DNA of 64,000 nt from Flavobacterium pectinovorum. Lineage in GTDB: Bacteria > Bacteroidota > Bacteroidia > Flavobacteriales > Flavobacteriaceae. The translations under genes and the position numbers were made by a program. A model generated the notes under the pieces. The model saw nothing but the letters and a program-made list of their open reading frames with translations. It had not been told where the DNA came from and did not search any database. Positions within the stretch are counted from its first letter, which is position 1, and each line of letters opens with the position of its first letter. Shown piece by piece: positions 61,872 through 64,000 of this stretch. Where the stretch lies: contig NZ_FRBX01000004.1 in assembly GCF_900142715.1 (NCBI RefSeq), forward strand, positions 124,001-188,000, written 5' to 3'.

Positions 61872-62348
61872 ATGAGAAAAAGAGCGGCAAAGAAAAGACC
61901 ACTTTTACCAGATCCGAGGTTTAACGACCAATTGGTAACACGTTTTGTGAATAACTTAATGTGGGACGGTAAGAAATCTACAGCTTTCAAAGTATTTTAT
62001 GATGCAATTGACATCATTGAGTCTAAAAAGCAAGATTCAGAAAAATCTTCATTAGAAATTTGGAAAGATGCTTTAACAAACGTTATGCCTCACGTAGAAG
62101 TGCGTAGTCGTAGAGTAGGTGGAGCTACATTTCAAATTCCAATGCAAATTAGACCAGACAGAAAAATTTCTATGGCAATGAAGTGGTTGATACTTTATTC
62201 TAGAAGAAGAAATGAAAAATCTATGGCACAACGTTTAGCGTCAGAATGTTTAGCTGCTGCTAAAGAAGAAGGTGCTGCGGTTAAGAAAAGAATGGATACT
62301 CACAAGATGGCAGAGGCTAATAAAGCTTTCTCTCACTTTAGATTTTAA
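61872..62348 (+). CDS. rpsG: 30S ribosomal protein S7
   Basis: This 158-aa protein begins MRKRAAKKRPLLPDPRFNDQ and has IWKDALTNVMPHVEVRSRRV, GGATFQIPMQIRPDRKISMA and MAQRLASECLAAAKEEGAAV, all classic S7. It binds the 3' domain of 16S rRNA and represses its own operon in other bacteria. It is 22 bases after rpsL and 10 bases before fusA. Confidence 0.98.
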   Translation: MRKRAAKKRPLLPDPRFNDQLVTRFVNNLMWDGKKSTAFKVFYDAIDIIESKKQDSEKSSLEIWKDALTNVMPHVEVRSRRVGGATFQIPMQIRPDRKISMAMKWLILYSRRRNEKSMAQRLASECLAAAKEEGAAVKKRMDTHKMAEANKAFSHFRF

Positions 62349-62358
62349 TTCGTAAGAA

Positions 62359-64000
62359 ATGGCTAGAGATTTAAAATATACAAGAAATATCGGAATTGCT
62401 GCTCACATTGATGCTGGTAAAACAACAACAACTGAGCGTATCCTTTTTTATACTGGAAAGTCACATAAAATTGGTGAAGTACATGATGGTGCTGCAACAA
62501 TGGACTGGATGGCACAAGAGCAAGAAAGAGGTATTACAATTACTTCTGCTGCTACAACTTGTGAGTGGAATTTTCCAACTGAGCAAGGTAAAATTTTACC
62601 AAACTCATTGCCTTATCACTTTAATATTATTGATACTCCTGGACACGTTGATTTTACTGTAGAGGTAAATCGTTCTTTGCGTGTTCTTGATGGATTGGTT
62701 TTCTTGTTTAGTGCTGTTGATGGTGTTGAGCCGCAATCAGAAACTAACTGGAGACTTGCAGATCAATATAGAGTTCCACGTATGGGATTCGTTAATAAAA
62801 TGGACCGTCAAGGATCTAACTTTTTGGCAGTTTGTCAACAAGTTCGTGATATGTTGAAGTCAAATGCTGTTGCGATCACTTTGCCAATTGGTGAAGAAAA
62901 TGATTTCAAAGGTGTTGTGGATTTAGTAAAAAACCAAGCTATCATTTGGCATGATGCAACTCAAGGGGCGACTTTTGATATTGTTGAAATTCCTGCTGAT
63001 ATGGTTGCTGAAGTTAAAGAGTACAGAGATATCCTTATTGAAGCAGTTGCTGACTATGATGAAAACTTGCTTGATAAGTATATGGAGAATCCAGATTCTA
63101 TCACAGAAGAAGAAATCAACAACGCTCTTAGAGCTGCAACTATGGACATGGCTATCATTCCTATGATTGCTGGTTCTTCTTTCAAAAACAAAGGAGTTCA
63201 ATTCATGTTGGATGCGGTATGTAAATACTTGCCTTCTCCAATGGATAAAGAAGGTATAGAAGGAATTCATCCTGATGATGCTGAGTTGTTAGAAGAAGAT
63301 CAAACTAAAATCTTGCGTAAGCCAGATGTAAAAGAGCCATTTGCTGCTTTGGCATTTAAAATTGCTACTGACCCATTCGTAGGTCGTTTAGCTTTCTTCC
63401 GTGCTTATTCTGGTCGTTTAGATGCAGGTTCTTATGTTTTGAACACACGTTCAGGAAATAAAGAAAGAATTTCTCGTATTTACCAAATGCACGCTAACAA
63501 ACAAAATCCAATCGAATATATTGAGGCTGGAGATATTGGAGCTGCTGTTGGATTTAAAGATATTAAAACTGGAGATACATTGTGTGATGAAAAACACCCA
63601 ATCATTCTTGAGTCTATGAAATTCCCTGCGCCGGTAATTGGTATTGCAATTGAGCCTAAAACTAAAGCTGACGTTGATAAAATGGGTATGGCTTTGGCTA
63701 AATTAGCTGAAGAAGATCCAACATTTACTGTTAGAACGGATGAGGCTTCAGGGCAAACTATTATCTCTGGTATGGGTGAGCTTCACTTAGATATCTTGGT
63801 AGATCGTATGAAACGTGAATTTAAAGTTGAAGTTAATCAAGGTGAACCTCAAGTTGAATATAAAGAAGCGTTTACAAGAACTGCTACACATAGAGAAACT
63901 TATAAGAAACAATCAGGAGGTCGTGGTAAATTCGGTGATATCGTATTTACACTTGAGCCAGCTGACGAAGTTGATGGTAAGGTTCCTGTAGGATTACAGT
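62359..64000 (+). CDS. fusA: Elongation factor G, 5' part
   Basis: The frame starts at ATG 62359 ([20 protein letters not shown]) and is open at the window end; about 547 of the usual about 715 residues are present. The G-domain motifs are [16 protein letters not shown] (G1), [12 protein letters not shown] (switch I), [16 protein letters not shown] (G3) and [15 protein letters not shown] (G4). A domain II segment ([15 protein letters not shown], [18 protein letters not shown]) follows. It moves tRNA and mRNA through the ribosome. It is the third gene of the str operon. Confidence 0.95.
   Translation, partial: MARDLKYTRNIGIAAHIDAGKTTTTERILFYTGKSHKIGEVHDGAATMDWMAQEQERGITITSAATTCEWNFPTEQGKILPNSLPYHFNIIDTPGHVDFTVEVNRSLRVLDGLVFLFSAVDGVEPQSETNWRLADQYRVPRMGFVNKMDRQGSNFLAVCQQVRDMLKSNAVAITLPIGEENDFKGVVDLVKNQAIIWHDATQGATFDIVEIPADMVAEVKEYRDILIEAVADYDENLLDKYMENPDSITEEEINNALRAATMDMAIIPMIAGSSFKNKGVQFMLDAVCKYLPSPMDKEGIEGIHPDDAELLEEDQTKILRKPDVKEPFAALAFKIATDPFVGRLAFFRAYSGRLDAGSYVLNTRSGNKERISRIYQMHANKQNPIEYIEAGDIGAAVGFKDIKTGDTLCDEKHPIILESMKFPAPVIGIAIEPKTKADVDKMGMALAKLAEEDPTFTVRTDEASGQTIISGMGELHLDILVDRMKREFKVEVNQGEPQVEYKEAFTRTATHRETYKKQSGGRGKFGDIVFTLEPADEVDGKVPVGLQ

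Overview
The window looks like a Flavobacterium-type (Bacteroidota) chromosome. The evidence is low G+C, no strong Shine-Dalgarno sequences, a canonical TTTG-N19-TAnnTTTG promoter in front of rpsL, a SusC/SusD pair, a type IX secretion-type gliding C-terminal domain followed by a PorP/SprF-like protein, S46 and M3 peptidases, and small palindromic intergenic repeats. No rRNA, tRNA, transposase or CRISPR array was seen.

Layout. 1-4.8 kb: the 3' end of a UbiA-like gene, then a minus-strand group (GbsR/MarR-like regulator, DUF2071-like membrane protein, two small paralogous membrane proteins, an SDR epimerase, an SRPBCC protein) with several repeats. 5-18.3 kb: an accessory plus-strand cluster. 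It holds a tyrosinase, a DUF2182 membrane protein, an unknown 218-aa protein, three 56-58-aa DUF1843/GDL-type peptides, a radical SAM/SPASM protein, a methyltransferase, an all-helical protein, an ATP-grasp-like protein, a GT2 glycosyltransferase, an adenylate-forming ligase, a DUF1842 protein and a CxxCH protein. 18.4-26 kb: sanA-like, M3 peptidase, a hypothetical, then purK and purE with a Septu-like ATPase/HNH pair inserted between them. 26-37 kb: two tandem AraC-type regulators, a large surface adhesin with its PorP/SprF partner, a TonB-dependent receptor and a sorbosone-dehydrogenase-like lipoprotein. 37-53 kb: mostly housekeeping genes (hpt, adk, CBS-domain transporter, obg, S46 peptidase, mpl, radC, rarA, rhomboid, rlmB). 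53-61 kb: a SusC/SusD/lipoprotein operon and an Omp85-like protein. 61-64 kb: rpsL, rpsG, fusA (cut by the window end).

The standout is the 5-18 kb cluster. The three short peptides share a QGDL motif and one conserved Tyr and sit just upstream of a SPASM-type maturase, which fits a ribosomally made, post-translationally modified peptide system. A tyrosinase and a probable tailoring operon accompany it. The genes for the tyrosinase, the 218-aa protein, peptides 2 and 3 and the DUF1842 protein are each preceded by a copy of the same structured leader RNA. I found five copies here, with compensatory changes in one stem and a kissing-loop complementarity that is present only when its partner hairpin is present. 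I cannot match this leader to a riboswitch class I know. The product and function of the system are inference.
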